Part shown: positions 26,642 through 35,031 of the stretch, one piece after another
Numbering within the stretch: position 1 is the first letter of the stretch
Layout: every line of letters starts with the position of its first letter
DNA from: Lachnospiraceae bacterium
GTDB taxonomy: Bacteria > Bacillota > Clostridia > Lachnospirales > Lachnospiraceae
Reading direction: 5' to 3'
NCBI GenBank assembly: GCA_017542245.1
Contig: JAFXXN010000078.1
Coordinates: 186,001-250,000, forward strand
DNA: 64,000 nt
Notes under the pieces: model-generated
The model's input: only the letters and a program-made list of their open reading frames with translations
The model's database searches: none
Told to the model about the DNA's origin: nothing
Translations under genes and position numbers: made by a program

Positions 26642-28118
26642 TCTTACGCAGGATATAGGACCTATTATAAGGTCCTTTTTTCCACGTGATGAAATAGTAA
26701 CAGAAGTTAACAAATCGGAAAAAGAAGCAGACAGCACGTTGGACGTCACAGATACGGGTTACCGTATTGATCTAAATTTGGAGGAGTCAGGTTTTTCTAT
26801 ATATTCCGATGGGGAGAAAAAGGCCGAAGAAATTTTTTCATATGAAGATATTCCGGATGAGCATATGTCCTATGAGAAAAGAAAGAAGAGGGCATATAAA
26901 AATCAGCTTTTAAGAGCTCTGTACAAAGTGCTGTCCGTAAAGACGGGAAAGGAACTCCCATGGGGAATACTGACAGGTGTACGTCCTACTAAACTTATGT
27001 TTGAAAAGCTGAAAAACGGAGATAAGGCAGATACTTCATTTATGGAAAAAGAATATCTGTGTTCTACCAAAAAAGCAGGACTTTCATTAAAAGTAGCCCA
27101 AAGAGAATTTGAGCTTTTGAAAAATATTGATTATGTAAACGGATACAGTCTTTACGTCGGTTTTCCTTTCTGCCCGAGCATATGTAACTATTGCTCTTTT
27201 GGTTCTATGCTGATAGATAGATCGGGAACACTGGTCAGCGATTATATTAATGCTCTTTTAAAAGAAACAGAAGAGATGAGCGGTATTTTGAAAGATAAAA
27301 AACTGCAAACGGTATATTTTGGCGGCGGTACGCCGACTGCTGTTTCTTTAGAACAGTTAAGATCGGTTATACGTAAGGTGAAAGACTGTTTTGATATGAG
27401 CAATGTGCTTGAATTTACAGTGGAAGCCGGAAGACCTGACAGCATTGATGAAGAAAAACTGAAAATGCTAAAAGAAGAGGGGATTACAAGAATTTCGATA
27501 AATCCCCAATCCATGAGGCAGAAAACACTTGATATTATAGGAAGAAAGCATACTGTTGAGCAGACAGTGGAAGCCTTTTGCCTCGCGAGAAAAACAGGTT
27601 TTGACAATATAAATATGGATTTGATCGCCGGATTGTCAGGAGAATGTTTTTCGGATATGGAATATACGCTTAATGAAGTTGGAAAACTGGAACCTGATTC
27701 CATCACAGTTCATACACTGGCATTAAAACGTGCCGCAAAGCTGGTGACGGAAAAAGAGATGTACAGTAACCTAAGGGCTTCGGATGTCGGAGAAATGGTA
27801 GAATATGCTGCTGATTACTGCATGGCAAGAGGCTATGAGCCTTACTACTTGTACAGACAGAAAAAAATGACCGAAAACCTTGAAAATATCGGGTATGCCA
27901 GGACAGGTAAAGAAGGTCTTTACAATATCCTTATCATGGAAGAAGTACAGATGATACTTGCTCTTGGAGCGGGGGCTTCTTCAAAGTTCACCGATAAGAA
28001 CAGAACTAACGGAAGAAGATTCGGAAGAGTGGAAAATGTGAAGAATGTTTCCGAATATATAGGCAGAATAGATGAAATGATCGAACGTAAGAAAAACGCA
28101 TATAATGAGGGATTTTAA
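26610..28118 (+). CDS. hemZ: Coproporphyrinogen III oxidase-like radical SAM protein HemZ
   Basis: About 502 residues. The radical SAM cluster motif is CPSICNYC (CxxxCxxC), followed by FGGGTPT and ITRISINPQS. The unusually long N-terminal region before it (about 170 residues) is typical of HemZ rather than HemN or HemW. It may act in anaerobic heme metabolism or as a radical SAM enzyme with another substrate; no other hem genes are here. The start is uncertain: TTG at 26610 has GGGGAGG at good spacing and GTG at 26616 gives MKVSISG. Either overlaps the MBL gene by about 30 bp. Confidence 0.85.
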   Translation: MQVKVSISGLDLTQDIGPIIRSFFPRDEIVTEVNKSEKEADSTLDVTDTGYRIDLNLEESGFSIYSDGEKKAEEIFSYEDIPDEHMSYEKRKKRAYKNQLLRALYKVLSVKTGKELPWGILTGVRPTKLMFEKLKNGDKADTSFMEKEYLCSTKKAGLSLKVAQREFELLKNIDYVNGYSLYVGFPFCPSICNYCSFGSMLIDRSGTLVSDYINALLKETEEMSGILKDKKLQTVYFGGGTPTAVSLEQLRSVIRKVKDCFDMSNVLEFTVEAGRPDSIDEEKLKMLKEEGITRISINPQSMRQKTLDIIGRKHTVEQTVEAFCLARKTGFDNINMDLIAGLSGECFSDMEYTLNEVGKLEPDSITVHTLALKRAAKLVTEKEMYSNLRASDVGEMVEYAADYCMARGYEPYYLYRQKKMTENLENIGYARTGKEGLYNILIMEEVQMILALGAGASSKFTDKNRTNGRRFGRVENVKNVSEYIGRIDEMIERKKNAYNEGF

Positions 28119-28120
28119 GA

Positions 28121-28810
28121 ATGTACAGAGGGAAAAAAGAACTCTTAAGCCTCTTCAGTCCTGAGGATGTAGCATTAAAAAATGAGACTGTGACGGACGA
28201 GGAAGTTGAAAAGGCTGCAATGGAAGACAGTGAGGAGGCCATTGACCACGGAGTACTTGTGGCGAACCTTGCTTTGAGACTTGCAGAAGAACTTGGGTTT
28301 GATGCTGACTTCAGAGGCAGAATAGCCGATGCAGGTATAGTTCATGATATAGGAAAGCTTCAGATCGGTAACCTTCTTTACGGACGTAAGGAAGGTGTAC
28401 TGCGAATTGAGGAGATAAAGTACGTCCGGAGACATCCGACTTTAGGCTACAATTTCCTGAGCAAGAAGGGTATAGGTGATGAGGAATTCAGGAATATGAT
28501 TCTCCATCATCATGAGAATTATGATGGTTCCGGATATCCGGACAATATAAAAGGTGAAGCGATACCTGTGGGCTCAAGAATATTACGAATATGTGATGTT
28601 TACGCGGCGCTTGTATCCGAACGTCCTTACAGACCGGCTTTTGAGAAGGACAATGCCATGGAATTAATGATAGACGAAGTAAAGAATTTTGATATGACAT
28701 TTTTCCTTGCATTTATGCGGGTTGTTCATGCAGATGATTTTGTTAGCATAGATGACTATATAAAGAGATGTAACTCTAAGGTTCATGTAAAATCAAAAAG
28801 AGTAATCTAA
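28121..28810 (+). CDS. HD-GYP domain phosphodiesterase, single domain
   Basis: 229 residues, nearly all one HD-GYP domain. The metal pair is H75-D76 in HDIGK, a histidine run lies at 129-131 (HHHENYDGSGYP), and the GYP is at 138-140. The motif set fits an active cyclic-di-GMP phosphodiesterase. There is no sensor or membrane domain. It starts 2 bp after hemZ, at the end of the rel-MBL-hemZ run, which places alarmone and cyclic-dinucleotide enzymes on one transcript. Confidence 0.88.
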   Translation: MYRGKKELLSLFSPEDVALKNETVTDEEVEKAAMEDSEEAIDHGVLVANLALRLAEELGFDADFRGRIADAGIVHDIGKLQIGNLLYGRKEGVLRIEEIKYVRRHPTLGYNFLSKKGIGDEEFRNMILHHHENYDGSGYPDNIKGEAIPVGSRILRICDVYAALVSERPYRPAFEKDNAMELMIDEVKNFDMTFFLAFMRVVHADDFVSIDDYIKRCNSKVHVKSKRVI

Positions 28811-28840
28811 CCGCTGAAGGCGTTTTATAGGTGACATTGA
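28808..28840 (+). repeat. Dispersed element, right-half remnant C
   Basis: CCGCTGAAGGCG followed by TTTTATAGGTGACATTGA matches the second hairpin and right end of copies B and D. The left half is absent. It begins at the stop of the HD-GYP gene and runs into a terminator. Confidence 0.55.
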
Positions 28841-28842
28841 AA

Positions 28843-28885
28843 AAAGCCGGAAGAAACAGATTTTATGTTTCTTCCGGCTTTATAT
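28843..28885. terminator. Strong bidirectional terminator between convergent genes
   Basis: Perfect 16-bp stem AAAGCCGGAAGAAACA (28843-28858) with its complement (28866-28881), seven-base loop, A-run before and T-rich after. It serves both the HD-GYP gene (plus) and metY (minus). Confidence 0.92.
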
Positions 28886-28894
28886 TTTACATAA

Positions 28895-30166
28895 TTATTC
28901 AAGAGCCTGTTTAAGATCGGCAATAATATCATTTACATCTTCGATACCAACCGAAAAACGGATGAGATCCGGATCAACCCCGGCTTCTCTTAACTGCTCA
29001 TCGCTAAGCTGACGGTGAGTATGGCTTGCAGGATGAAGAATACAGGTTTTAGCATCGGCTACATGTGTAACGATGGAAGCAAATTTGAGCTTATCCATGA
29101 ACTTTATGGCAGCGTCTCTTCCACCTTTTACAGCAAAAGCAATAACTCCGCATGAACCCTTGGGGAGATATTTCTGTTGAAGTGCATGAGATTTATCATT
29201 CTCAAGATCAGGATAGTGAACCCAGGCAATCTTATCATTGCTCTCAAGGAATTTTGCTACCTGAAGGGCATTGCTGCAGTGTCTCTGCATACGTACATGA
29301 AGAGTTTCAAGACCTAAATTAATATAGAAAGCATTCATCGGGGATTGGATTGAACCAAGGTCACGCATTAACTGTGAAGTAGCTTTTGTAATATATGCAG
29401 CTTTTCCGAACTTGGTAGCATATGTAAGGCCATGATAGCTCTCATCCGGAGTACATAAACCGGGGAACTTATCCGCATGAGCCATCCAGTCGAAATTACC
29501 GCTGTCAACGATTGCACCGCCGACGGAAACTGCCTGACCGTCCATATACTTGGTAGTGGAATGGGTTACTATATCACAACCCCATTCGATGGGACGGCAA
29601 TTGACCGGTGTGGCAAAGGTATTGTCCATAATAAGCGGAATGCCGTTTTTGTGAGCCACATTTGCAAATCTTTCAATATCAAAAACATTTACGGTAGGAT
29701 TTGTGATGGTTTCGCCGAAGATACATTTTGTATTTGGACGTATAAGCTTTTCTAATTCTTCGTCAGAAATGTCGTTATCAACAAAAGTACATTCTATACC
29801 CATCTTTTTCATAGTAACGCCGAAAAGATTATATGTACCTCCATAGATTGAAGAGGAAGAAATAAAGTGATCGCCGTTCTCACAGATGTTGAATACCGCA
29901 TAGAAATTGGCTGCCTGTCCTGAAGATGTAAGCATAGCGGCTACACCGCCTTCAAGAGCAGCGATTTTTTCTGCAACGAGATCATTGGTGGGATTCTGAA
30001 GACGTGTATAGAAATAGCCTGATGCCTCCAGATCAAAAAGTTTGCCCATCTGTTCACTCGTATCGTACTTGAAGGTAGTACTCTGGTAGATGGGTAACTG
30101 GCGCGGTTCACCCTGCTTGGGAGTATAACCTGCCTGTACACATTTTGTGTCGACTGTTGAATTCAT
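28895..30166 (-). CDS. metY: O-acetylhomoserine sulfhydrylase (PLP Cys/Met metabolism family)
   Basis: 423 residues; makes homocysteine from O-acetylhomoserine and sulfide. Family features: YTRLQNPTNDLVAEKIAALEG interrupted by normal variation, SSGQAAN, DNTFATP, PLP lysine in HSTTKYMDGQ, and the long C-terminal segment THVADAKTCILHPASHTHRQL, which is typical of the sulfhydrylases rather than the cystathionine enzymes. It lies 24 bp downstream of an HD-GYP-like gene on the same strand and appears to share its promoter. I see no SAM or T-box riboswitch ahead of it. Confidence 0.93.
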   Translation of the reverse strand: MNSTVDTKCVQAGYTPKQGEPRQLPIYQSTTFKYDTSEQMGKLFDLEASGYFYTRLQNPTNDLVAEKIAALEGGVAAMLTSSGQAANFYAVFNICENGDHFISSSSIYGGTYNLFGVTMKKMGIECTFVDNDISDEELEKLIRPNTKCIFGETITNPTVNVFDIERFANVAHKNGIPLIMDNTFATPVNCRPIEWGCDIVTHSTTKYMDGQAVSVGGAIVDSGNFDWMAHADKFPGLCTPDESYHGLTYATKFGKAAYITKATSQLMRDLGSIQSPMNAFYINLGLETLHVRMQRHCSNALQVAKFLESNDKIAWVHYPDLENDKSHALQQKYLPKGSCGVIAFAVKGGRDAAIKFMDKLKFASIVTHVADAKTCILHPASHTHRQLSDEQLREAGVDPDLIRFSVGIEDVNDIIADLKQALE

Positions 30167-30190
30167 TTAAAATAGTCCTCCTTGGAAAAT

Positions 30191-32089
30191 TTATTTTGTA
30201 GATTTATTGAAATATCTAACATGATAATCACGATAGGTCTTGATCCTGTCATTTGATACAAGACTGTCAACTTTACAGGAAAGATCCATATCATCAAGAA
30301 AAAGGTTTACGATATTGATATTATATCTGGTTCCGGACAGCGTTATAAGTTCCGAAAGAATGATTGAAAAATCTTTGGGTTCTTTGTAACATCTTCCTAT
30401 ATAGTCAGTTCCTGAATTTAGAGTATCACATATAGCAAGGATATCACATACTATCCTTAATGGAGAGTTTGACATATCAATGTCTTCCGGATAACCATCC
30501 GACTGATCATAAAACTTATGATGTCCTATCACGGGATCATGATATATTGCAAGGTCTCCGGTAAAAAGCGAAGCACCAAGCAAGGTATGCTTATGTATGA
30601 TGGTAAGTTCATCTTCATTAAGTTCTCTATACTGAATTCCATGGATCCTGCTTATTCGATTGAGACCGACATCATGAAAAAGGGCACATTTTCTGACAAA
30701 TCTTATAACATCGAGCCTTCCGGCTGGTCTGCCATAGCTTTTAAGGTAGTTTTCTACTGAAGCAAGAAGCACCGGTTTCTGCATATAAAGGCTTTCGGTT
30801 ATCAGTGCTGCAAGATCGGAGGTCAGATATGCGTCAAAGAAAGTCTGAGGCTGTCTGTTTACAAGCATATCTATAAGAAAATTTTCTTTTTCATTAATCC
30901 CATTTATATACTTAATTGCAAAAAAGCACCAGTCACAGACTGACTCAAATATGATGTGAGAGTAAATCCTGTTTTTTGAGAGAGATATGTAATAGGAATT
31001 AAGCTCATCCATGAGTTTTTTTCTCATAGATTCACACATATCTGAAAGAATATCTATTTTATCCAGCCATTTTATCAGGGTGATCGGTATACGTGTCTCG
31101 AAATAAAAATCATCCAGATTAAGAGACTGTGTCTCAGAAAGCGGCTGTTCGGCAGCTTTTTTCTTATAATAGAAATCAGTTAAATAATTAACTGCGTCTA
31201 TATAAGAAGTTGAGCCTTCGAGTATCAGAGCATGCTGATACGAAAGAATAGTAGAAACAGGGATTTTTAAAAGATCATGATTGGTCTTATGTATTGATTC
31301 CTCATATACATCATGAGCTACTTTAATGAAGGCCATTCTGGTATCAAGATCTGCACTGTCAATACGGTATTCTATCCAAAGCCAGTTTTCTTTAATCCTC
31401 TGAATACATAATCTTATATCTTCAACTCCGCTGTCTATCTTTTGAACAAGAGGAGAGTTATAAAATGTAAGAACCTCCAACAGATAGTCGAGAGAGGCTG
31501 AAGCGGAGATGGTATCCTTTGTATCTATTATGGGAAGTACACAGCAGAGATTATAATATGCATCAAAGAAGATGCTTCTGACTGAAACATCCGGGATAAG
31601 GTTGTAGTTTGATTTATACTCAAGAATTTCCTTGAAACAGCCCAATCCTTTTAGATAGTTCTCTTCATAGAATAGTTTTACCGTGGAAATATACATTGAA
31701 CCTAATTTATCAAGTACCGGAAGAAGACGCAGAAGATCATGTTTTTCGCGGTAATAGCCGGCAAGACGTTCAAGCAGCTTTACTGAGAAAAAAACATCTT
31801 TCTCACCATCGGAATTTGTAATGCTGTCTTCATGATAGAAAGCTTCGGCAAAATCATATGTAAGCTTACTGTCAGAAAAAAGAACGTTATTTACCAAAGC
31901 TCCGGTTTCGGTATTGACATTATATGCTACTTTAAGGGTATCAGACCGTTCTTTATAGACTGATATCCACTCATCTTCGGAAGAAGCATGGCTAAGTTTA
32001 CTATTCAGTTCGTTAAGGATCCTGCGCTGATTCCGGTATGAATTGTAAACAGCTCTGATAAGTGCAGGATTCAGAATTTCTTTTTTCAT
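30191..32089 (-). CDS. Large protein with degenerate C-terminal HD-GYP domain
   Basis: 632 residues. The first 440 are helical, repeat-like (possibly TPR-like) and match no family I know. The last 190 hold an HD-GYP domain: H472-D473 in FHDVGLNRIS, then HHKFYDQSDGYPED with GYP at 532-534. The family's HDIGK lysine is L here. Activity is possible but not certain. It has no membrane helix. It is first in a minus-strand operon with metY and diverges from another HD-GYP gene at 32349, which suggests a shared signalling theme. Confidence 0.75.
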   Translation of the reverse strand: MKKEILNPALIRAVYNSYRNQRRILNELNSKLSHASSEDEWISVYKERSDTLKVAYNVNTETGALVNNVLFSDSKLTYDFAEAFYHEDSITNSDGEKDVFFSVKLLERLAGYYREKHDLLRLLPVLDKLGSMYISTVKLFYEENYLKGLGCFKEILEYKSNYNLIPDVSVRSIFFDAYYNLCCVLPIIDTKDTISASASLDYLLEVLTFYNSPLVQKIDSGVEDIRLCIQRIKENWLWIEYRIDSADLDTRMAFIKVAHDVYEESIHKTNHDLLKIPVSTILSYQHALILEGSTSYIDAVNYLTDFYYKKKAAEQPLSETQSLNLDDFYFETRIPITLIKWLDKIDILSDMCESMRKKLMDELNSYYISLSKNRIYSHIIFESVCDWCFFAIKYINGINEKENFLIDMLVNRQPQTFFDAYLTSDLAALITESLYMQKPVLLASVENYLKSYGRPAGRLDVIRFVRKCALFHDVGLNRISRIHGIQYRELNEDELTIIHKHTLLGASLFTGDLAIYHDPVIGHHKFYDQSDGYPEDIDMSNSPLRIVCDILAICDTLNSGTDYIGRCYKEPKDFSIILSELITLSGTRYNINIVNLFLDDMDLSCKVDSLVSNDRIKTYRDYHVRYFNKSTK

Positions 32090-32118
32090 GCTTTTCCTCC
32101 TTATGACAATACAAAATT

Positions 32119-32147
32119 ATTATATCAAATCTTTGTTTATTAGTCAA
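32119..32147 (-). promoter_or_regulatory. Sigma-A-type promoter, minus strand
   Basis: Read on the minus strand: TTGACT (32147-32142), 17 bp, consensus TATAAT (32124-32119). It drives the HD-GYP-like gene and probably metY; TAAGGAGGAAAAGC lies just before the start. Confidence 0.8.
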
Positions 32148-32209
32148 ATAAAGTTTAGATATCATGCGCCATCCGGAAAATTAAAATGAAATTAAACTTG
32201 TGAAAATGT

Positions 32210-32238
32210 TTGACTTGTTTTAAAAAAGAGATTATAAT
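32210..32238 (+). promoter_or_regulatory. Sigma-A-type promoter of the HD-GYP/Mrp-like operon
   Basis: TTGACT (32210-32215), 17 bp, TATAAT (32233-32238). Transcription should begin near 32245, so the dispersed element at 32241-32305 would be copied into the 5' leader of this mRNA. Confidence 0.75.
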
Positions 32239-32240
32239 AA

Positions 32241-32305
32241 TATAGTAAAAATGCAAAGCATTTTTATTACCGAGGAAACGCTGGCGTTTTCGAGGTTACA
32301 TTGAC
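32241..32305 (+). repeat. Dispersed hairpin element, long copy D
   Basis: A first hairpin AAAAATGC-aaa-GCATTTTT is followed by ATTACC, then GAGG and a second hairpin AAACGC-tg-GCGTTT, then TCGAGGTTACATTGAC. This is closest to copy B, especially CCGAGGAAACGCT. The end ATTGAC is identical. It lies between promoter and ribosome site of the HD-GYP gene. Confidence 0.75.
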
Positions 32306-32348
32306 AAATGTATTATAAATATGGCATGTTCAAGGGAGAGAGCGTGTT

Positions 32349-33467
32349 ATGGCTGAAATTAGGATAGTTTCCATAAGAAAGATTAAAATTGGATCAAAAG
32401 TCCAGTGTGATATATATTCTAAAGATGGGGCACTTATTCTTAAAAAAGGGAATATAATGACGGAGTTTGCCCTAAAGCGATTGGAGGCTCTCGGTGTAAC
32501 AAGAGTGCTTGTTGAGGCCGGTACGGTTGAACTTTTGGATGATGACGAAAAAGAGAAAGAAAAAGAGGATAAGGACCTGCCTACCGATAACATAGATAAA
32601 TACAGTGATACCTTTATCCTTAAAAAAGAGTTTGAACAGGGAAAGGAAGCCCTTTTAAACAAAGATGTTAACGGTGTCCGAGATGTAGCAGTTTCCATAA
32701 CGGATAAGCTTCTGACAAGCAGTTCGGTAAAGAAGGAGCTTGAAGAGCTTAAGTACGGTACGGAGGGTGTTGTTACTCACAGCCTGAATACAGCGGTACT
32801 TGCAGGTGCTATAGGTATAGATAATCATTTTGATGAAAAGGATATAGAAGAGCTCGTTATCGGAGGTATGCTCCATGATATCGGAAAACTTTATATAGAT
32901 CCGGCGGTACTTAATAAAAAAGGCAGATTGAATGATAAAGAGTATGAGATCATGAAGACTCATGCAGAAGAAGGCTACAAGAAATTATGTGATAACAGGG
33001 GGGTTTCGCAGAAGGTCCGTCTTATGGCTTTTCAGCATCATGAGAATAATGACGGATCAGGATACCCTAAGAGACTTAAGGGTGACCAGATATTATGGGA
33101 GGCACGTATAATTCACGTTGTTGATGTATACGAGGCCATGACGGCAAAACGATGCTACAAAGATTCCATGCTTCCCGGAGATGTTATGGAATTTGTTATG
33201 GGAAGATATTCCACGATGTTTGATACCAGGGCCATAGATATGTTTTTAAGGACCATCCCTGCGTATAAGAAAGGAGATCTTATAAAGTTGTCTGACGGAA
33301 GCAGATGTCAGGTGCTTGAGAGTAATCCTAAAAACAGTTTAAGACCTTTGATAGTTGATCTGGCGACCATGAAGGTCGTGGATCTTTATACAGATAAAAA
33401 GTATCTTTCTAAGACGGTTACGGAACTAATATCTAAAGAAGGAGAAATAGTTAAACACGAGAACTGA
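32349..33467 (+). CDS. HD-GYP domain phosphodiesterase with N- and C-terminal extra domains
   Basis: 372 residues. The N-terminal 65 residues (IRKIKIGSKVQCDIYSKDG, then LILKKGNIMTE split off) resemble the small domain commonly found before HD-GYP in Firmicutes. An acidic linker follows (65-80). The HD-GYP domain spans about 90-290, with HDIGK at H176-D177, HHENNDGSGYP and GYP at 238-240. The last 80 residues form a beta-rich domain (KKGDLIKLSDGSRCQVLE). All metal ligands I can check are present. It is 9 bp before the Mrp-like genes and probably co-transcribed. Confidence 0.88.
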   Translation: MAEIRIVSIRKIKIGSKVQCDIYSKDGALILKKGNIMTEFALKRLEALGVTRVLVEAGTVELLDDDEKEKEKEDKDLPTDNIDKYSDTFILKKEFEQGKEALLNKDVNGVRDVAVSITDKLLTSSSVKKELEELKYGTEGVVTHSLNTAVLAGAIGIDNHFDEKDIEELVIGGMLHDIGKLYIDPAVLNKKGRLNDKEYEIMKTHAEEGYKKLCDNRGVSQKVRLMAFQHHENNDGSGYPKRLKGDQILWEARIIHVVDVYEAMTAKRCYKDSMLPGDVMEFVMGRYSTMFDTRAIDMFLRTIPAYKKGDLIKLSDGSRCQVLESNPKNSLRPLIVDLATMKVVDLYTDKKYLSKTVTELISKEGEIVKHEN

Positions 33468-33476
33468 AAGAACATT

Positions 33477-33770
33477 ATGGATACAATTATTTCTGTTTTG
33501 TTTCTTTTCCTGCTTTTATGTGCAATTGCCGCAAGCTTAGTAAAAAATACTCTGGCTGCAATTGTTATTTTCAGTGCTTACAGTTTGATCATGGCGGTTA
33601 TATGGATCATTATGGAGTCGCCTGACCTTGCAATTACCGAGGCTGCGGTGGGGGCCGGTGTTACCGGGATACTTTTCTATGCGACATTAAAACGTATAGA
33701 CCAGATAGATCTGAATGCAAGTACTAAAGTCGGTGTAACGACAAAGAAGCTAGGCAGGAGAAAGAAATGA
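33477..33770 (+). CDS. Mrp/MBH-type small membrane subunit, DUF4040 (MbhD-like)
   Basis: 97 residues with three membrane helices. The motif ESPDLAITEAAVGAGVTGILFYATL marks the DUF4040 family, split here by no gaps; it equals one piece of the MrpA C-terminus or archaeal MbhD. It has a weak ribosome site and follows the HD-GYP stop by 9 bp, so it depends on that transcript. Its stop overlaps the next start by four bases. In other Mrp clusters genes E, F and G precede this one; none does here. Confidence 0.82.
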   Translation: MDTIISVLFLFLLLCAIAASLVKNTLAAIVIFSAYSLIMAVIWIIMESPDLAITEAAVGAGVTGILFYATLKRIDQIDLNASTKVGVTTKKLGRRKK

Positions 33771-34615
33771 AAAAAGCGGATGAATCACAACAGATATTGA
33801 GCAGGATTTCAGGAAAACTCAGATCAGTATACAAAATAGCTGCACTGGTTCTGATAGTCCTGCTTTTTTTCGTGCTTGCATCTGCCATGCTTGGTATGCC
33901 TGAAATAGGAGATAAGAATAATCCGGATAATAATGAAGTTGCAACGAGATATATTGAAAATGGGCTGCAGGAAACCGGAGCTGTAAATATAGTATCAGGC
34001 ATGATACTTGATTACAGAGCTTTTGATACCTTCGGGGAGTCCTGTGTTCTTTTTGTTGCTACGATCTGTGTTACAATCATGCTCAGAATAGACGGTCAGA
34101 ACAAAGAGGACGATGAGGAAGCACGCAAACAGGATAAAACTTCATTCGGTATCAGGGAATCAGCTTTCCCTAAGATAGATTCAAGGTATTATGAACCTGA
34201 AAATGATACAATACTTAAAGCCAGTGCAAAAGTCATACTTCCTATAATTCTGGTATTCGGGATTTACATAATCCTTAACGGGCATATTTCACCCGGAGGA
34301 GGATTCTCGGGCGGAGCTATATTGGGTGCAGGCTTTATACTGTATTTAAGCGCATTTGGTTTTTCGGCAACAGAGAAATTTATGAATGCCAAGACGGTAA
34401 AGATTATTACGCTTGTTGCGTTACTCGTATACTGTCTTGCAAAGAGTTATTCATTTTTTACCGGTGCAAACCATTTGGAATCGGGTATACCTCTGGGAAC
34501 ACCGGGAGCCATTTTAAGCAGCGGGCTTATCCTGGTGCTGAATATTTGTGTTGGACTTGTTGTTACCTGTACGATGTACAGCTTTTATGCACTGGTTCGA
34601 AGGGGAAGGATATAA
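33767..34615 (+). CDS. MrpB-like subunit fused to an MbhE-like segment
   Basis: 282 residues. The first part (about 20-115) contains a helix, then LDYRAFDTFGES, the conserved segment found near the end of MrpA and in MbhE. The second part (about 150-280) is an MnhB domain with the hallmark LNGHISPGGGFSGGA. This fused arrangement occurs in some Mrp-like complexes. A short cytoplasmic linker between the two is highly charged. The TAA stop sits inside a short TATAACAAAATTGAC repeat copy. Confidence 0.85.
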   Translation: MKKADESQQILSRISGKLRSVYKIAALVLIVLLFFVLASAMLGMPEIGDKNNPDNNEVATRYIENGLQETGAVNIVSGMILDYRAFDTFGESCVLFVATICVTIMLRIDGQNKEDDEEARKQDKTSFGIRESAFPKIDSRYYEPENDTILKASAKVILPIILVFGIYIILNGHISPGGGFSGGAILGAGFILYLSAFGFSATEKFMNAKTVKIITLVALLVYCLAKSYSFFTGANHLESGIPLGTPGAILSSGLILVLNICVGLVVTCTMYSFYALVRRGRI

Positions 34616-34625
34616 CAAAATTGAC
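34611..34625 (+). repeat. Dispersed element, short copy (TATAACAAAATTGAC)
   Basis: 15 bases that match the left end of the long copies joined directly to ATTGAC, their right end. It contains the TAA stop of the MrpB-like gene. Confidence 0.6.
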
Positions 34626-34653
34626 AAATTTGTATTCAGATCGGAGTTAAATT

Positions 34654-35025
34654 ATGTGGGATCTTATAACCGGGCATTTGAATGACATAGTTGCGGTAGC
34701 CCTGTTTGTAATAGGGTTTGCCGATCTTATGTTTCAAAAAAATATGATAAAAAAGATTATCGGGTTAAATATCATGGATACCGCAATATATCTTTTACTT
34801 GCGTCTCAAGGGTATATAGAAGGAAGAAAAGCTCCGATCATAGTTGATGGGGTCCAGTCGGCCGGAGCATATATCAATCCTATACCAAGCGGACTGGTAC
34901 TTACCGGTATTGTTGTTTCAGTGAGCGTAACAGCATTGCTCCTTTCGCTTACTATAAGGATGTATAAAAAATATCATTCACTTGACCTTGATTATTGTCT
35001 GATGATGGCAAAGAGAGAAGGATAG
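34654..35025 (+). CDS. MrpC/NuoK-like subunit
   Basis: 123 residues with three membrane helices, as in NuoK and MrpC. The segment MIKKIIGLNIMDTAIYLLL is typical of the family's second helix region, and PIPSGLVLTGIVVSVSVTALLL covers the third. In complex I this subunit joins the antiporter-like subunits to the rest of the membrane arm. The ribosome site is CGGAG. It is followed after 6 bp by the first antiporter-like gene. Confidence 0.87.
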   Translation: MWDLITGHLNDIVAVALFVIGFADLMFQKNMIKKIIGLNIMDTAIYLLLASQGYIEGRKAPIIVDGVQSAGAYINPIPSGLVLTGIVVSVSVTALLLSLTIRMYKKYHSLDLDYCLMMAKREG

Positions 35026-35031
35026 AAAAAT

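Noticed and set aside
30167..30190. Riboswitch ahead of metY
   Set aside because: The gap to the upstream gene is only 24 bp, too short for a SAM or T-box element; none is seen before the operon either.
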